From positions 1,240,001 through 1,304,000 of the forward strand of contig CP103020.1 of assembly GCA_024752435.1 (NCBI GenBank): 64,000 bases of DNA, written 5' to 3'. Positions 12,431 to 24,607 of the stretch are shown in pieces. A program made the position numbers and the translations under genes. Source of the stretch: Allantophomopsis cytisporea. Its lineage: Eukaryota > Ascomycota > Leotiomycetes > Phacidiales > Phacidiaceae. The notes beneath the pieces are model-generated. The model was not told where the DNA came from and did not search any database. It was given only the letters and a program-made list of their open reading frames with translations. The stretch's first letter is position 1. Every line of letters starts with the position of its first letter.

Positions 12431-13164
12431 ATGTTCTCCAAGCTCACAGTCATTGCCGCGGTCTTCGCTGGCCTTGCCATCGCGCAGAACAACACTACTT
12501 ACATCGACCCATCTACCGTTGATCTTTCCACTAGAAGTATGTAACCCTCGCACTCTTATCATCACTTTTTCCCTCGTACAACTACAGCTACATCCACTCT
12601 AAAGCTTAATCACTAACCATTGCCTTTTGTCACAGACTCCTGGTGCAACGGTGAATCCTCCTCTTGCAGTTACCTTTGCTTCGGCGATGCTACCACCAAT
12701 ACTTGCGATGGTGTAAGTAATCAATTGCAATGATTTGCCTATTTCTTATCGTTTTCATTGTCGCTAATTTTCCGACGCAGAGCACTCTCGAATACAGCTG
12801 TATCTGCTCCAATGGCTCTGCTCCAGGTCTTCAATACTACAAGAACACCATGGCGTACTACATTTGTGAGGCATCTTACGCTCAATGCATTCAAAACCAC
12901 CCAGATGATCTCGCTGGGCAGAAGCTCTGCACCACTGATATCTCCGACAACTGTGGTACCCTTGACCCATCCAATGTGACCGCTGAGACCACGACCTCTT
13001 CTGCCAGCTCCTCTGCAACCGCCGCGTCAACCGCTACTTCTGCCACTGTTGCCAGCGCCAGCTCTACCACCACCGGCGCAGCCGCTGCCTTGAAGCTGGG
13101 AAGCGAGTACGGTCTCGGTGTTGCTGCTGCCGCTGGAGCCGCTGCCTTTGGACTCCTCCTCTAA
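12431..13164 (+). CDS. DUF7707-type secreted, GPI-anchored Cys-rich protein
   Basis: Model: exons 12431-12536, 12636-12712 and 12781-13164, 188 aa, with GT...AG introns of 99 and 68 bp. Residues 1-18 form a signal peptide (FSKLTVIAAVFAGLAIA). The mature domain has ten cysteines spaced like the fungal DUF7707 family, with WCNGESSSC, SCIC, and a later YAQC...LCTTDISDNC block. It is followed by a Ser/Thr/Ala-rich stalk and a C-terminal hydrophobic segment (LGVAAAAGAAAFGLLL), the normal arrangement for GPI anchoring. The protein probably sits at the cell surface or wall; no enzymatic role is known to me. The start is fixed by the signal peptide. Confidence 0.9.
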
Positions 13165-15768
13165 TCGCCTTCAGCCAGAATATCACTGGTGGAACGCGTT
13201 TCGACAATCGTCTCCACTCGTGCTAGGAACTAAGAATGCTTCTGCGAGCAACTGCATTGGTCATTGCGATGTTTGAGGCATTTTCGCTTCTTCCTACACA
13301 GAATCCATCTTCGTTTCAGTGGGCTCAAGTTTGACACGCGGGCTCTTGGCTTGGTTTGGCAACCCTACTTTGAGTTTTTCAGAACAATCTTGATGATTCA
13401 GGAGGGCTCTGCTTTATTCAGATGTATACGGTTTGGTTGTGCGTGTTTTCTTAGCAATGGTGTTGTGGCTTGTGTTTTGTATCCAAGGGCGTTTCATATC
13501 CCTTTTGCTTTCGAGCTGTTTTTTCTTTAAGTGTGTGGATAAGCCACAGTAATAATGGGTGGGGATGGTGATGATAATCATGGTTGAAGGACAAAATGAA
13601 AGGGTCTGTAGGAAAGATGGCAAGCATAGCAATGAAAGCAAATACCTTCCACACTCTTTAATTCGTTTGCATATTCCATTGTGTTCTCCGGGATTGTTGC
13701 TCTTTCGAGGCTCAGTGTCAAAGCTTTCGGTATATGAAGTCGATGATTTCTATGTCAACAACCATTAATAAGTTACTCGGTGGTGCGTATGCAAAGCACA
13801 ACGAAGATACAACAGCCATTCTATTTAGGTCCAACGAAGCTGCTTAGTATAATGTCACACTTCCTCTCCTGATTGACCAATACTCTTGATGATCTTGAAC
13901 TCTCCTTATATCGTCACTTCTCCATATAGAAACGTGTACAAATGTGTTTTCGCTAGCAAAGAGCCTTATATTCCCAATCACATGCAGAGCATCAGCACCA
14001 CCATCCATCGTCTTGTATCTCAACGATCCTTAAACAGGATCGGTAAACTCTAACACCAATCCAGCGACATCCGAGATAGAAGCGGGGGACGAGCAGTGAA
14101 GTAAAGTGAAGGTTTGAGCGTGGAATGATGAGGCGGAGAGTAGGTAAGAGCGTGAACTCACGCGTGAGTATGCACTTGACTTCAGGGACTTAACTAAAAG
14201 TGCTGGGCAACTCTTGGAGGTAGAGGAGCGAGCACGCTGGAACTGATATTGAATCCAGCAGTTCTCTGTCCGACACTGAATAGATGGGCGGCTAGAGAGG
14301 GAGATATATAGTGGCAGCTATAGCTTATCTCTATACATCGTGCTGAAATGGGGAAAAGACTTGAAGAATCGTCGGCGTTCTTTGGCGTTGTCCTTCCTTG
14401 AGCCGGGACGGAGAAGTGTAAGACATGATGATCCCTATAGTTCCTATCCAATTTCAGCTTGGAATTCGAGTTTCTTGTCAACTACATCTGTCTAGAGCAT
14501 TCGAACTCCAAGTACCTGGGATTATGTAAAATCGGGCTCCGTTTGGGAACATGTCTTGAATACCTCCCTGAGTAACGTGTTTGAGGCTGTGGTTACCTTT
14601 ACGAATCCCTTCTACTAGTAGGTCGATTTGAAGAGCTTCACTGACATCGATTGCTACAGATTGCTAGCTTGGCTTAGTACTTTGACGCCTATTTAGTAAT
14701 GTTTCTCGTAGCTGCAAATCCTTTATAGGTACCTACAGTCCCTCTACTACCCGAGTCTGTAGCTTGTTAATTACTCATATGCAGTTAGCTAATATAATGG
14801 ATTTCAAAAAGGGTCTTGAGAATCTTTAGATTTTTTGGGGGGTTGTTTTGGAAACGCTTAATAGGCTGCAAAGCCCCATTAAAAACATATCAATAGGCGT
14901 CAGTCTAAGAAAGAATATTTTATAAGTGAGATTGCTCCTTATCGATAGCAGCATTGCTTCCCTTATAATGTTTATATGCTTTCCTTTATCTTTATATTTG
15001 ACATTCAGGGCGTATGTATATTTTTGGTATGATTTTCATTCTTCTGAGTTGGCCTGGGATGTCAGATCAATCTAACCATATAATTACCTGCATGAAGTCT
15101 ATCTCAATGTATGCTGATTCATGTGATGTTGATTATTAAACAGGAAGTAGAAGAATACTTCCATGGAGGACGACGACCCGAGTACCCGTATGCGAGATAG
15201 CTATTAACCCATCCACAGCAAAGATGACTGACTACGCTGTTCCTGCATTTGGAGAGGAATGGTTACTGGTTCGACAAGTTCGGATGCCGTCTATATATAA
15301 CCAAGTGATGCTGATATCGGATATATAAAACACAACTCGAATGGTGGGACAGATCTCGGCTGTGCAGCCGTACAAGCTAGAAAGGCTCATGTGAGGGATC
15401 AGTTATTTTATCCAGAGTGAACATCACAACACTCTTCTTTCATCCTTGTATCAATCATAGTCTATTTTAACAAGTTCAAGGACCGTTTGATATCGAGGCT
15501 AAGTAAGTACGTACCTGATGTACGGAAAAGTTAGAATTGTGGAATAGACGGCATACACGGAATACCCTCGTAAAAGATGTTTGGTAAGGTAGTACGTACC
15601 TTTTTATGTCTCAGTGGAGCGATCGGGGACAATCAGGTTACGCATGCGATTGGGTCCACCAATTACCACTAGTATCAAGCGAATGCTGGAGGCGATGGAG
15701 CTTGTTGTGGTGTTGTGAGTGTTGAGTGGGTGCTTACAGGCTGAGATAGTGCGTGTTTGTGCGCACGC

Positions 15769-15793
15769 ATATATATATATATACATATATATA
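15769..15793. repeat. (AT)n microsatellite
   Basis: About twelve AT dinucleotides with one interruption. Confidence 0.9.
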
Positions 15794-15945
15794 CCCATAC
15801 AGTAGTAGTGTAGTAGTACAAACAGACGCGACAGGGTATTTAGATGTTGCGCTTGGGCCGGCGTTGAAGCTCCAAAGGATAAGAGGAAGTGGGTGGTGGT
15901 GGTGGTGGAGGTGAAGGGTGGTGGGTGATGGGTAGGGTATGTGTT

Positions 15946-15982
15946 GTATGTATGTATGTATGTATGTATATATGTATATATG
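15946..15982. repeat. (GTAT)n microsatellite
   Basis: About seven tetramers grading into a TA-rich tract. Confidence 0.88.
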
Positions 15983-16233
15983 TACCATGTTGTATGTATG
16001 TTCTGTATACACAATATATGTAAGTCAGTCAAGTAAGTAGATATGTATATATATATGTACATATGTAAGGTATATAGGTAAGGAAGACAAGGGTAAATTA
16101 GGTAGACAGACACATACACACACTCCACACACACACAAAGACACAGAGACGTAGGTAAGCTCATCATCCACTACACACGCTACTTACTCTACGACACAAC
16201 GTAAACTCGGATCCTCTCCACACAACCATCCTC

Positions 16234-16312
16234 CTACCTTACCTTACCTACCTTACCTACCTCACCTACCTCACCTACCTTACCTACCTTACCTACCTTA
16301 CCTTACCTTACT
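16234..16312. repeat. (TACCT)/(TACC) tandem array upstream of the SR-protein gene
   Basis: Almost 80 bp made only of TACCT, TACC and CACC words ends about 250 bp before the start codon at 16561. On the plus strand it is entirely lacking in G. It may lie in the promoter or 5' UTR. Shorter runs of the same words occur elsewhere in the window (about 56640 and 59594-59641). Confidence 0.85.
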
Positions 16313-16560
16313 TCGCCTTCCGCACCCTTCCTTCCAAACCTCCCACCCCCAAATCCAAACCCAACCTTCTTACCAACAAAAACAACCCTTCCCTCAATTC
16401 CTCGAATATTCTACTTCAAAACATCTACTTGTTGACCTTGCGACCTCTCAAATCCCTCTCCCACTCAGACATTTGGATCGCATAGTCCTTCATCTTTCTT
16501 CAATCAGCCTTTATCGCGAACCTGGTCAGAAAAAACGGACCTGTGTCCCGTCTCCCAAAG

Positions 16561-18284
16561 ATGACCGATTCCGTCTCTTCCACAAGGCTCTACCTGGGCA
16601 ACCTTCCCAAAGAAGGTCAGTAAATGGACCTGCTCTCTACCCAAGGCGCAATATATACAACCACGCCTAATCCAAAGGATCATGGAGGCCTCCTACAAAA
16701 CTCAAATCGCTCCCAAACGATAAAAAAGTTCGATCGCGAGCAGCTACTGATGGATCCATAGCTACCAAGTCTGATGTTGAGAATCACTTCAAGAGCCATG
16801 GCACCGGTGAGATCACTGAGATCAAACTCATGAATGGCTTCGGCTTCATCGAGTACAGCGATGCGATGGATGCGCGTGATGTCGTTCCTGGTGAGTCTCA
16901 AGATAAATGCGATACCGGCTCATAGTCTAACCTTGTGGCAATAGCTTTCCGTACGTCCTCCTCGAAACCTCCCAACATACAGCGCACATGAATGTTGAAA
17001 TGTTAATACGAACAGATGGATCCGACTTCATGGGTCAGCGCTTGACCGTTCAGTTTGCGCGTGGCTCGCGTCCTCGTGAAGCGTTTGCACATAGCGGTCC
17101 AGACCGATCTGCTCCGCGTCCAAGACGTACACCCTTTCGTATGGATATCTCTGGCCTTCCAGGAGAGACCAGCTGGCAGGTCTGTTCCCCCAATTTTTTC
17201 AACTGGATTTCTGGATTACCGCTTCTACTTGTTGGACTTCCTGCGATTTGAAATATGGCAACTGTATTTCATAATTTTTGAGCGCTCAAGAACACCACCA
17301 GCACATTCACGCACATCCATGACCGAGTCATTCTGGCGCGAATTGCTTTCTGTTTCAATCCCACTTTGTCAATTTTTCTGTGCGGAAATCTCTGCAATCC
17401 TTCTCATTTCACATTGCGCCTGATATCGCATGGATCCTCTAACGAGTGCCCTTGATATGTTGGAATTGACAAGTCGTTCTTTCTGGTTCCGCATCTTTCT
17501 CTTCCGCATTTTATGGACTCATTTCCGGCTGTATAAACCGGGAAGCCCATTATATAAACCACTTTCAATCCTCCTGGACCTCAACTTACTTGGATACTGG
17601 AATAGGATCTTAAAGACTTCGCTCGTCAATCAAGCCTTGATGTTGTCTACTCTGAGACAGGTCGTGACCGCGACGGCAGAGGGTATGTGACCATTCCTAT
17701 GACTGCTTTACTATCAACTAACATGCATACAGAAGCTTCGTTGAGTTTGAGACTGCTGCTGATCTGAGAACTGCTGTTGAGAAGCTTGACGGCCGCGAAT
17801 TCAAGGGTGTTCGTGTTACTTGTGCTGCTAACGTGGGTAATATCTCCAGCATCGAAGAGTGATCATACTAAACCCGTGACAGATCCAGCCTGATATTCCT
17901 CGAGGCCGTGATCGCTCCAGATCTCCAGGTCGTCGCCCATACCCACCAATCGATGACTACGACCGCCGTGGACCACCACGTGGCTACAGTCCTCGTCGTG
18001 ACGGATATCGTGACAGATCCCCACCACGTCGTGATTACTACGAAGATCGTGGACGTTATGGACGCTCTCCACCACGTGCTCGCGGTCCAATCGATGACTA
18101 TCCTCCACCACGCCGTGGCGGCTATGATGATCCATACCGTCGGGACCCATACCCACCAGCAGATCCATACATGAACGGTGGTGGCGCCGCAAGAGCGTAC
18201 GACCGTCCACCACCCCGCGATTACCCTCCAAGAGATGCTGGATATTCTGGTGGTCGTGATTATGAGCGTGGTCGCTACTGGTAA
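16561..18284 (+). CDS. SR-family pre-mRNA splicing factor, two RRMs (Srp2-like)
   Basis: Model: seven exons, 16561-16615, 16762-16890, 16945-16950, 17016-17179, 17606-17682, 17733-17832, 17883-18284; 310 aa. RRM1 (about residues 8-75) has RNP2 LYLGNL and RNP1-like GFGFIEY. After a basic linker, RRM2 (about 107-178) opens with MDISGLP and contains the SR-protein signature SWQDLKD and the block RGSFVEFE. The C-terminal 130 residues are Arg-rich with RS, RGY and RRP repeats, ending in RGRYW. Such proteins bind exonic enhancers and recruit the spliceosome in the nucleus. The third exon is only 6 nt, and the intron before RRM2 is 426 bp, much longer than the others. The micro-exon is needed to give RRM1 its usual spacing before helix 2 ends. 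Identity as an SR protein is secure; orthology to S. pombe Srp2 is likely. Confidence 0.92.
16945..16950 (+). other. 6-nt micro-exon in the SR-protein gene
   Basis: CTTTCC is preceded by an AG and followed by GTACGT. With it the junction reads P-A-F-H-G; without it P-D-G, two residues shorter than the normal RRM helix-2 spacing. Both versions stay in frame. Confidence 0.75.
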
Positions 18285-19306
18285 TTGCTCCTTGCCTTGG
18301 TGCTTGCCTGTGCGATTGTCGCTTTATACCCGCTTACCAAGCTAGATTTATATCACGAGATGGAAGTGCGTACGTACATACGTAGTTCAGCTATTTTACG
18401 CCGAAAAGTGGGACTTCAATGAGGTAAAGTGTCGACGTATAGGCACTCTTTGGGTTCGTGATGCGGTTGGTATGTCCAGTTGCGAGAAATACGAAGCAAC
18501 GTTTTTTTATCTACTTTACTGCTTCTTTCAGGGAATTCAGGATGCCACGATGTGGCCGTGGTTGGGCCCGGTCTATTGGTAAGGAGGGTAATTCGATACC
18601 TGTAATGGAATTGTCCTAAAAGTCGTTTACGTATTCAAAATAATGTCACATTTAGCTTCCTTGTATTTGTGAACTGGTGATATTATGTTCACGGATTTGT
18701 AGAAAAATTTGGGTTGGATATTATGTGGTCGAAATTCATCAGGTCATCATGAGCTTCCATGGAGCTCTTGGAAGAACAGCATCAATTGAATTGTGTAATT
18801 GAATTGTGTAATTGAATTGTCTCAGCCGTCTTGTACCAGCGTATGTATAGCTTGTACGTACACTGTAGATGATATCGCAGGGTTACAGAATACTCGCTAT
18901 TTGTCTCTTTACACAAAGTGTGGAAATAACAGCTGCTGCGTTGGCGTATCTGCTATCTCCATGGTAACTATCATAGTTATGGCGGGGCATTCCCGAAATG
19001 ACAAGCATTTGCTGACATCATCATAAATGGCTGCGCTCATGCATCCACATATTGGTATCTTCGCAACAGCTTAAGCTTACAAACAGAAAAGCTTGGATCC
19101 TTTGAACAGATGAATTGTCCAATGAGCCAATAATTGAATTGCTAAGCAACGTACTACAAATGAATGAATGAAAGAAAGAAAGAAAGAGAATAATCCACCA
19201 GCTTGTGAAAAACTTAAACAACCCCTCATCCACAAGCAGCTCCCCACAACCACATCGTACGTAGATATAAAGTGTACAGTACATCCCCTCATTACTTCTA
19301 CACTTC
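18285..19306. other. Intergenic: 3' flank of SR gene and 5' flank of GST gene
   Basis: No gene is supported. It contains a short 13-bp tandem repeat near 18.8 kb and a GAAA-rich stretch near 19.17 kb. Confidence 0.6.
18783..18820. repeat. 13-bp tandem repeat, about three copies
   Basis: The unit AATTGAATTGTGT recurs without spacer roughly 500 bp downstream of the SR-protein stop codon. Confidence 0.85.
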
Positions 19307-20212
19307 ATGTTTCGAACTACCCTCGCCCGACTCAACAATACAACAAATCACTTGATTCGTACTACAAACCAGACAATTCGTACAATGTCGTCCCAAGAAC
19401 CGCCCCGTCCCAGTGGCCTCATTGCCAAATCGGGCATCGAGCTCCTCACGTTTGGCACACCTAACGGCCACAAGATTCATATCATCCTCGAGGAGCTGAA
19501 GGCCGCCTACGGCAAAGACTATGTCTTCCAGTCCATTAACATCATGGAGAACATCCAGAAGGAGCCATGGTTCACAGCCATCTGCCCAAACGGCCGCATC
19601 CCCGCCATCGTCGACCACGACCGCAACGACTTTGCCGTCTTCGAGGGCGCCGCTATCCTCGCCTACCTCACACGATACTACGACCCGGAGCACAAGTTCT
19701 CCTTCACCGACCCAGATGATCTCTCGCGGGCCGAGCAGTGGATAGCTTTCCAACACGGTGGCGTGGGACCAATGCAGGGCCAGGCGAACCACTTCTACCG
19801 TCTGGCAAAGGAGCGCATCCCGTATCCTACACAGCGCTACATCGGCGAGACGGAGCGCCTGTACAGCGTGCTCAACACGCGCCTCGAGGGCAGAGATTAT
19901 CTCGTCGGCCCCGGCAAGGGCAAGTACTCGATCGCCGATATTGCAAACTTCTCATGGGTCAACATGAGTACCTTCTCCGGAGTCGACCTCAAGCAGCCGC
20001 AGTTTTCGAACCTGTATAAGTGGTGGCAGCGCATTGAGGAGAGACCTGCTGTTAGAGCTGGTCTCGCCGTGCCGAAGCCCGCACCGTATGTTAACACGGC
20101 GTTGGAGAAGACCCTTCGGGAGGATAAGGAGGCCAGGGAGAAGGATGCTGAGCTTGAAAGATTGGCGAATGAGGCGAAGAAGCAGTATAACTATCAGTTC
20201 CAGAAGGTTTAG
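19307..20212 (+). CDS. Ure2-like glutathione S-transferase
   Basis: Single exon, 301 aa from the first ATG. A thioredoxin-like N-terminal GST domain starts at about residue 42 (ELLTFGTPNGHKI) and includes the cis-Pro segment NGRIPAIVD and the glutathione-contacting FEGAAILAYL. The helical C-terminal domain follows, with GKYSIADIANFSWV matching the Ser-x-Ala-Asp motif of GST helix 6. The C-terminal 40 residues are a charged helix beyond the fold. GSTs of the Ure2/GstA group conjugate or reduce glutathione substrates in stress and xenobiotic responses. The first 26 residues are Arg/Asn/Thr-rich and acid-free, like a mitochondrial presequence; a second ATG at 19385 (MSSQEPPRP) would give a cytosolic form of 275 aa. 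Which start is used is undecided. Confidence 0.92.
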   Translation: MFRTTLARLNNTTNHLIRTTNQTIRTMSSQEPPRPSGLIAKSGIELLTFGTPNGHKIHIILEELKAAYGKDYVFQSINIMENIQKEPWFTAICPNGRIPAIVDHDRNDFAVFEGAAILAYLTRYYDPEHKFSFTDPDDLSRAEQWIAFQHGGVGPMQGQANHFYRLAKERIPYPTQRYIGETERLYSVLNTRLEGRDYLVGPGKGKYSIADIANFSWVNMSTFSGVDLKQPQFSNLYKWWQRIEERPAVRAGLAVPKPAPYVNTALEKTLREDKEAREKDAELERLANEAKKQYNYQFQKV

Positions 20213-20545
20213 ATTACTATTGGAGTCTCTTAGTCGAAAGAAAAAAATGATGACAGTATTTCCCTCTAGAACTTGTATGGTGGATTATTGACATGGTTTT
20301 ATATATGACGTTGCTATGAATCTTCTAGGATGAAGAATGAACATATTGAATACAATTACTTGAAATCGAGACTCAAAGTTGAATATTACAATTGGCTTGA
20401 TTCAATCTGTGTACATAGTAATCTATCAATCTCATAATCACAAGCCTCGGAACTGAGAGTTTGCATTGTTTGCACCCACCAATCATCAACCATATTTACT
20501 TTCTCGTACAAAACCACTCCACCAAATCACAAAGGAGAAAGCACC
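20213..20545. other. Short intergenic region, no feature seen
   Basis: AT-rich 3' flank of the GST gene and leader of the next gene. Nothing recognisable. Confidence 0.6.
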
Positions 20546-21737
20546 ATGTCCGATCGTCCATCAGATAACAGACGCCGCTCTCGCTCTCCAGAGCGTCACA
20601 CGTCCCGACGACATCACCGTGAACACCGTGACCATGGAGAGCGCAGTGAGCGACACCACCATAAACGGCGCCGCACGACTCCACCACCCGCCGTCGCAGA
20701 GCCTATCCTCCTGCCGTATAATTCGCGGCAGCTGAGCAAGCGCGACCTTTCTGTTTTCAGGCCTATGTTCGCGTTGTATTTAGATATCCAGAAGGGCAAA
20801 GTTATGGAGGAGCTTGAGGAGGAGGAGGTGAAAGGACGATGGAAAAGTTTCATTGGGAAGTGGTGAGTTTTCTGCTGTTTCTTTTGGGGAGTGTATGGGG
20901 AGAGGGGAAGAGAGAGGAGGGCAGCCCTCTGATTTTATTGGGTTTTGGGGAATGGTCTGGGCTGACGTATTGCTTGGAGGAACCGTAGAGAACTCGCCGA
21001 GGGCTGGTATGATCCAAGCACCTTACAGAAAGCCATTGCTTCGGCGGAGGAGTACGGTGACAGAGAGCCGGAGCGCGAGAGACGGGAGGTGAAGAGGGAG
21101 GAGAAGCTTCTGAAAGGAGAAGGGAAGGAGGACAACCGTCACGCGAAGGAAGAAGATGACGACAGCGACGACTCTATCGGCCCTGCGCTCCCCGGGCATG
21201 AAAAACGGCAGCGCAGAGCAGGACCCAGCATCCCGAACACAACAGACCTGGAGTTGAAGCGAGGTACGTTCTCTACACTCCCCTGACCTCGCAAAGGAAG
21301 CTAACGCCCGTACAGAAATGGACTTGGAAGACAGCCAGGCCCGACATGAAGACCTACGCTACGCGCGCAAAGCCGACCGCAAGTCGCAGAAAGAAGCGCT
21401 GGACGAGCTAGTTCCGCGCGCCGAGCCCGGAACCCGCGAGCGCCAGCTCGAGAAGAAAGCGGCCGTGAACGAGGTGATGCGGTCCTTCCGAGAGAAATCG
21501 CCGGGCGGCGAGGTGCCAGACGCCGAGATGATGGGTGGCGGGGATGGGATTGGCGAGTATAAGAAGGCGAAAGAGGTGTTTGAGCGGAAGAAGAATGAAC
21601 GAGAGCTTAGGAAGGAGGAGTTTTTGAGGGCGAGGAATGCGGAGAGGGAAGAGAGGTTGGGCGCTTATAGGGAGAAGGAGGAGGGGACTATGGCTATGCT
21701 TAGGGCGTTGGCGAAGCAGAGGTTTGGAGGGGAGTGA
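20546..21737 (+). CDS. RS/charged nuclear-type protein with GPALP motif (often annotated Hel117-like)
   Basis: Model: exons 20546-20862, 20980-21263 and 21316-21737, 340 aa, GT...AG introns of 117 and 52 bp. The N-terminus is Arg/Ser/His-rich (RRRSRSPERH, HHHKRRRTTPPP), like splicing-associated proteins. Next comes a conserved-looking helical block, about residues 55-120, with YLDIQKGK, EVKGRWKSF and ELAEGWYDP. An acidic stretch leads to IGPALPGHEKRQRRAGPSIP, and the C-terminal half is a long charged helix. I recall fungal proteins of this type being labelled putative RNA helicase Hel117, but none of the helicase motifs is present, so that label should not be taken as a function. A nuclear RNA-processing role is a guess from composition. 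Confidence 0.8.
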
Positions 21738-24558
21738 GGTGTGAGGAGGTTATTTTCATGAGAGGAGCACTTGTGCTCTGTGGAGTCTCGTGATATTCAT
21801 GCTTATGCTGTTAGGGGCTTGGAGTCGCTCATTGACAGAGCGTCTCTTAAATAATAAAAAAAGAAGACAAAAAAAAGACGATATCATCAAGTACCACTTT
21901 AGTAACTATAACAATGTCAACCGGTATGAGAGACGGTCTGGCATTTAAGTTGCATATGCTTGATTGTTCCTTGTTGGATATGCTGCTTCAGCGTTCAAGT
22001 GTAGACATCACATGCTTCGATTATGTCTAATCAATTAGACACAGTTACTTGACCTAGGGGAATCAATAAGTCTATCATAAAGCCTTCATATCAGGCTTCT
22101 AAATACGGCTTTCCTCTTTACAGATACTATCAAAAGCTCAATATACTCATGTAGATTTGAGAGGAGCCACACTTGGAATAAGGCAGATTTTGACCGCTGA
22201 TAAAGGCCAGGCAGGATGTCTGGCTTGAGGTTGGTTTACCTCCAGGGTCAGTTAGGTATATGATGAAAGAACTTCAACAGCCTCAGCATGCCAGCAACTA
22301 GAATCGTGGGCTTGGGAGATCAGTCGAGTAAGCAATATTGTCATAATGTTGAACGTAGTTATATTATCCCTAACTAGTGTTACTAAGATACTACGCTATG
22401 GAAATTTAAAAAGAAACAATTCTGTTGCCTCCCCAAATCGGCTCTTTCTCTTCGACTCGAAAATTGAGATTACAAAGACCTTCTTGAAAAGACACTTCTC
22501 TCACAGAAGCCTTCATAATGACAATGGACAAGACAGAGATAGGATAGAGAATCGCTGACAGAGTAAGATCTAGTAACGCAGGTTAGGACCATCAACGCGA
22601 AGATCGAAGTCTGTCGAAAGCCTCCACAGTATCTTCTGGAAAGAGTTTATGGCAGAATTACTATCGTTGAGACCAACCCTGTAGCCGCTATTAAATCCGA
22701 AGCTCGAAGTATATACAAGTAAACTTGAGACAAGAACCAGCAAACAAATCTTCGTACTTCGTACTTCGTACCCGTCACTTCACCATACTGTGTCCTGTGA
22801 TCAAGCCAGTCTTTTCTAGTGACAAAACACCCTTGAAGTATCTCCACCTTCAAATTCTCATACAGGTACAAGGAAAATTCGTATAACCAGGCTGTTTTAT
22901 CAACACAGACACCAACTCACCAAATCCTGTCAGTGGATTCTTCGTCCTCGCTTTCACTTAACGTGCTACTACTAACCTTCAATGAACAGCCTAAAAAGTG
23001 ACAGGCCATACTCTTGTAATGTAAATGAACGCAACTAAGTGACTGGCGGTCCCATAAAGCTCTGAAACCCGTTGTTGCACGTCTTCCGAAAACGTCGCTC
23101 TCTGCCCCTTGTCCCTGAATCACACGAAACGCCGTTGCGCTATGACGGATCCACTGATAGATAGAGTTATAGAGTTATTTTGAGTTTGTGCAAAGTGAAA
23201 ATTTTCTTCAAGACCGTTTCTTCGTCAGACTCAGAGGGATGCCGGCAAGATGTTGGGTGCACAGTTATTGGAGTGACAGGCGGCATGGACTTGGACTTGG
23301 AGGGAAGATCCACAGGTCTGTCTTATGTCGATCTTGCTGCTTCAGGTATGTACAGGGTATCGCACATAATATTGAAGTGGGTGGATTTTAGATTGAATGG
23401 AAAAGTGACAAGACTGTCACGAATAGCCGCATTGCCGTCTCGTTTAGATAGTGAAAAGGATGGGAACAGCGGACGGAGAGTTGCGAAGTCGTCGAGCGGC
23501 TCTGATCTCGTATTCTCGCTCCTCCACCCGCCGTCAGGGAAGAGGAAATCTTAAAAGATAAAGCCGAAATGATGAAAAGAAAGCCGAGAACATCAGGATT
23601 AAAGAATTAAACCTTAATACTTACTCACGTCTTTGTAAAGATGCTACCGCCCATCAACAAAGCTTCTTGTTCTCTCCATCATACCACCCACCTCAGACAC
23701 TACTCGACGATCGTTGTCAAGTAACCTTACGTGCAGTATGATCGTCTAAGAGGGACAACCTAAAACTTCCTTCTCATCACACTGCACCGCATTACTAAGA
23801 GCAGTCACTTACATGAAATACAACTTAGGCGGTGACCAGGAAATTCATCGGCATGTCTGATCCGGGACGTTCGAGGACGCTTCCGCTTCCCGAGTCCCAT
23901 CGTCCAGATGGGACGGCTGGCCATGTATGGACATTGCTCCGGCAAAGCATGGACGGGCATGCCTGCATATCAGGATCTGTGACGTTCGGTGAATGCATAT
24001 TCAGACTCCCCGTATTGCACATATCCGCGCAGATGAGCAAAGTACGCCAGTGGTTAAGAAATGATAAGATAGATTCGGTGTTGACGGAGTAGGCAATGTA
24101 TCCTACATCGGCCATTTGTGACATCGAAAAGGCCTCTGAGTGGAGGAACGAGAATGGAATTTGGCTTGGCCGTTGTGTTGGGGGTGTGGGCGACTTCCCC
24201 TGGTGGTGTATGTATGGAGTTTTGTGTGATGATTCATGATGAGGAGGTCTGTTGTGCTTTATTGCACACCGGGTAAAAGAACGCCCTTCTGCCTGCTTTG
24301 GACGATTATGCCATACCGAGAGTGCAGCGAGTGCTTGATTAGGCTTAAATTGACTAGGTATGTACATGTATGCAAACCTACCTTATTGTTGATAAAGGCA
24401 GATGCTTGATCAATGATGATGATATTCAGGTCAGGCAAACGGAATACTACCCAAGTTTTAAAAGTTCGGAATTGCTCAAATACTACTACGTACAGACGAT
24501 TTCAGAGAAAATACGGAAAATTCAGGGCTCAATACGAGGAGGTAATTAGAGACAACGT

Positions 24559-24607
<49 letters not shown>

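Larger units (their letters stand above)
13165..16560. other. 3.4 kb intergenic, AT-richer in the middle, no supported gene
   Basis: No open frame resembles a protein. The part from about 14.6 to 15.5 kb is richer in A+T than the flanks and could be an old degenerated element, but no terminal repeats or coding remnants were recognised. The right 800 bp is dominated by microsatellites and forms the upstream region of the SR-protein gene. Confidence 0.55.

Noticed and set aside
14600..15500. AT-richer stretch considered as a RIP-mutated transposon
   Set aside because: No terminal repeats, no coding remnants and no clear dinucleotide bias that I could establish by eye.
15604..16167. 187-codon minus-strand frame rich in Tyr/Ile/Thr/His
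   Set aside because: It is a translation of GTAT, AT and GGT microsatellites; no domain or start context.
23825..24367. 180-codon minus-strand frame
   Set aside because: Random-looking composition with no domain, signal peptide or splice support; an isolated long frame is expected by chance in 8.8 kb.
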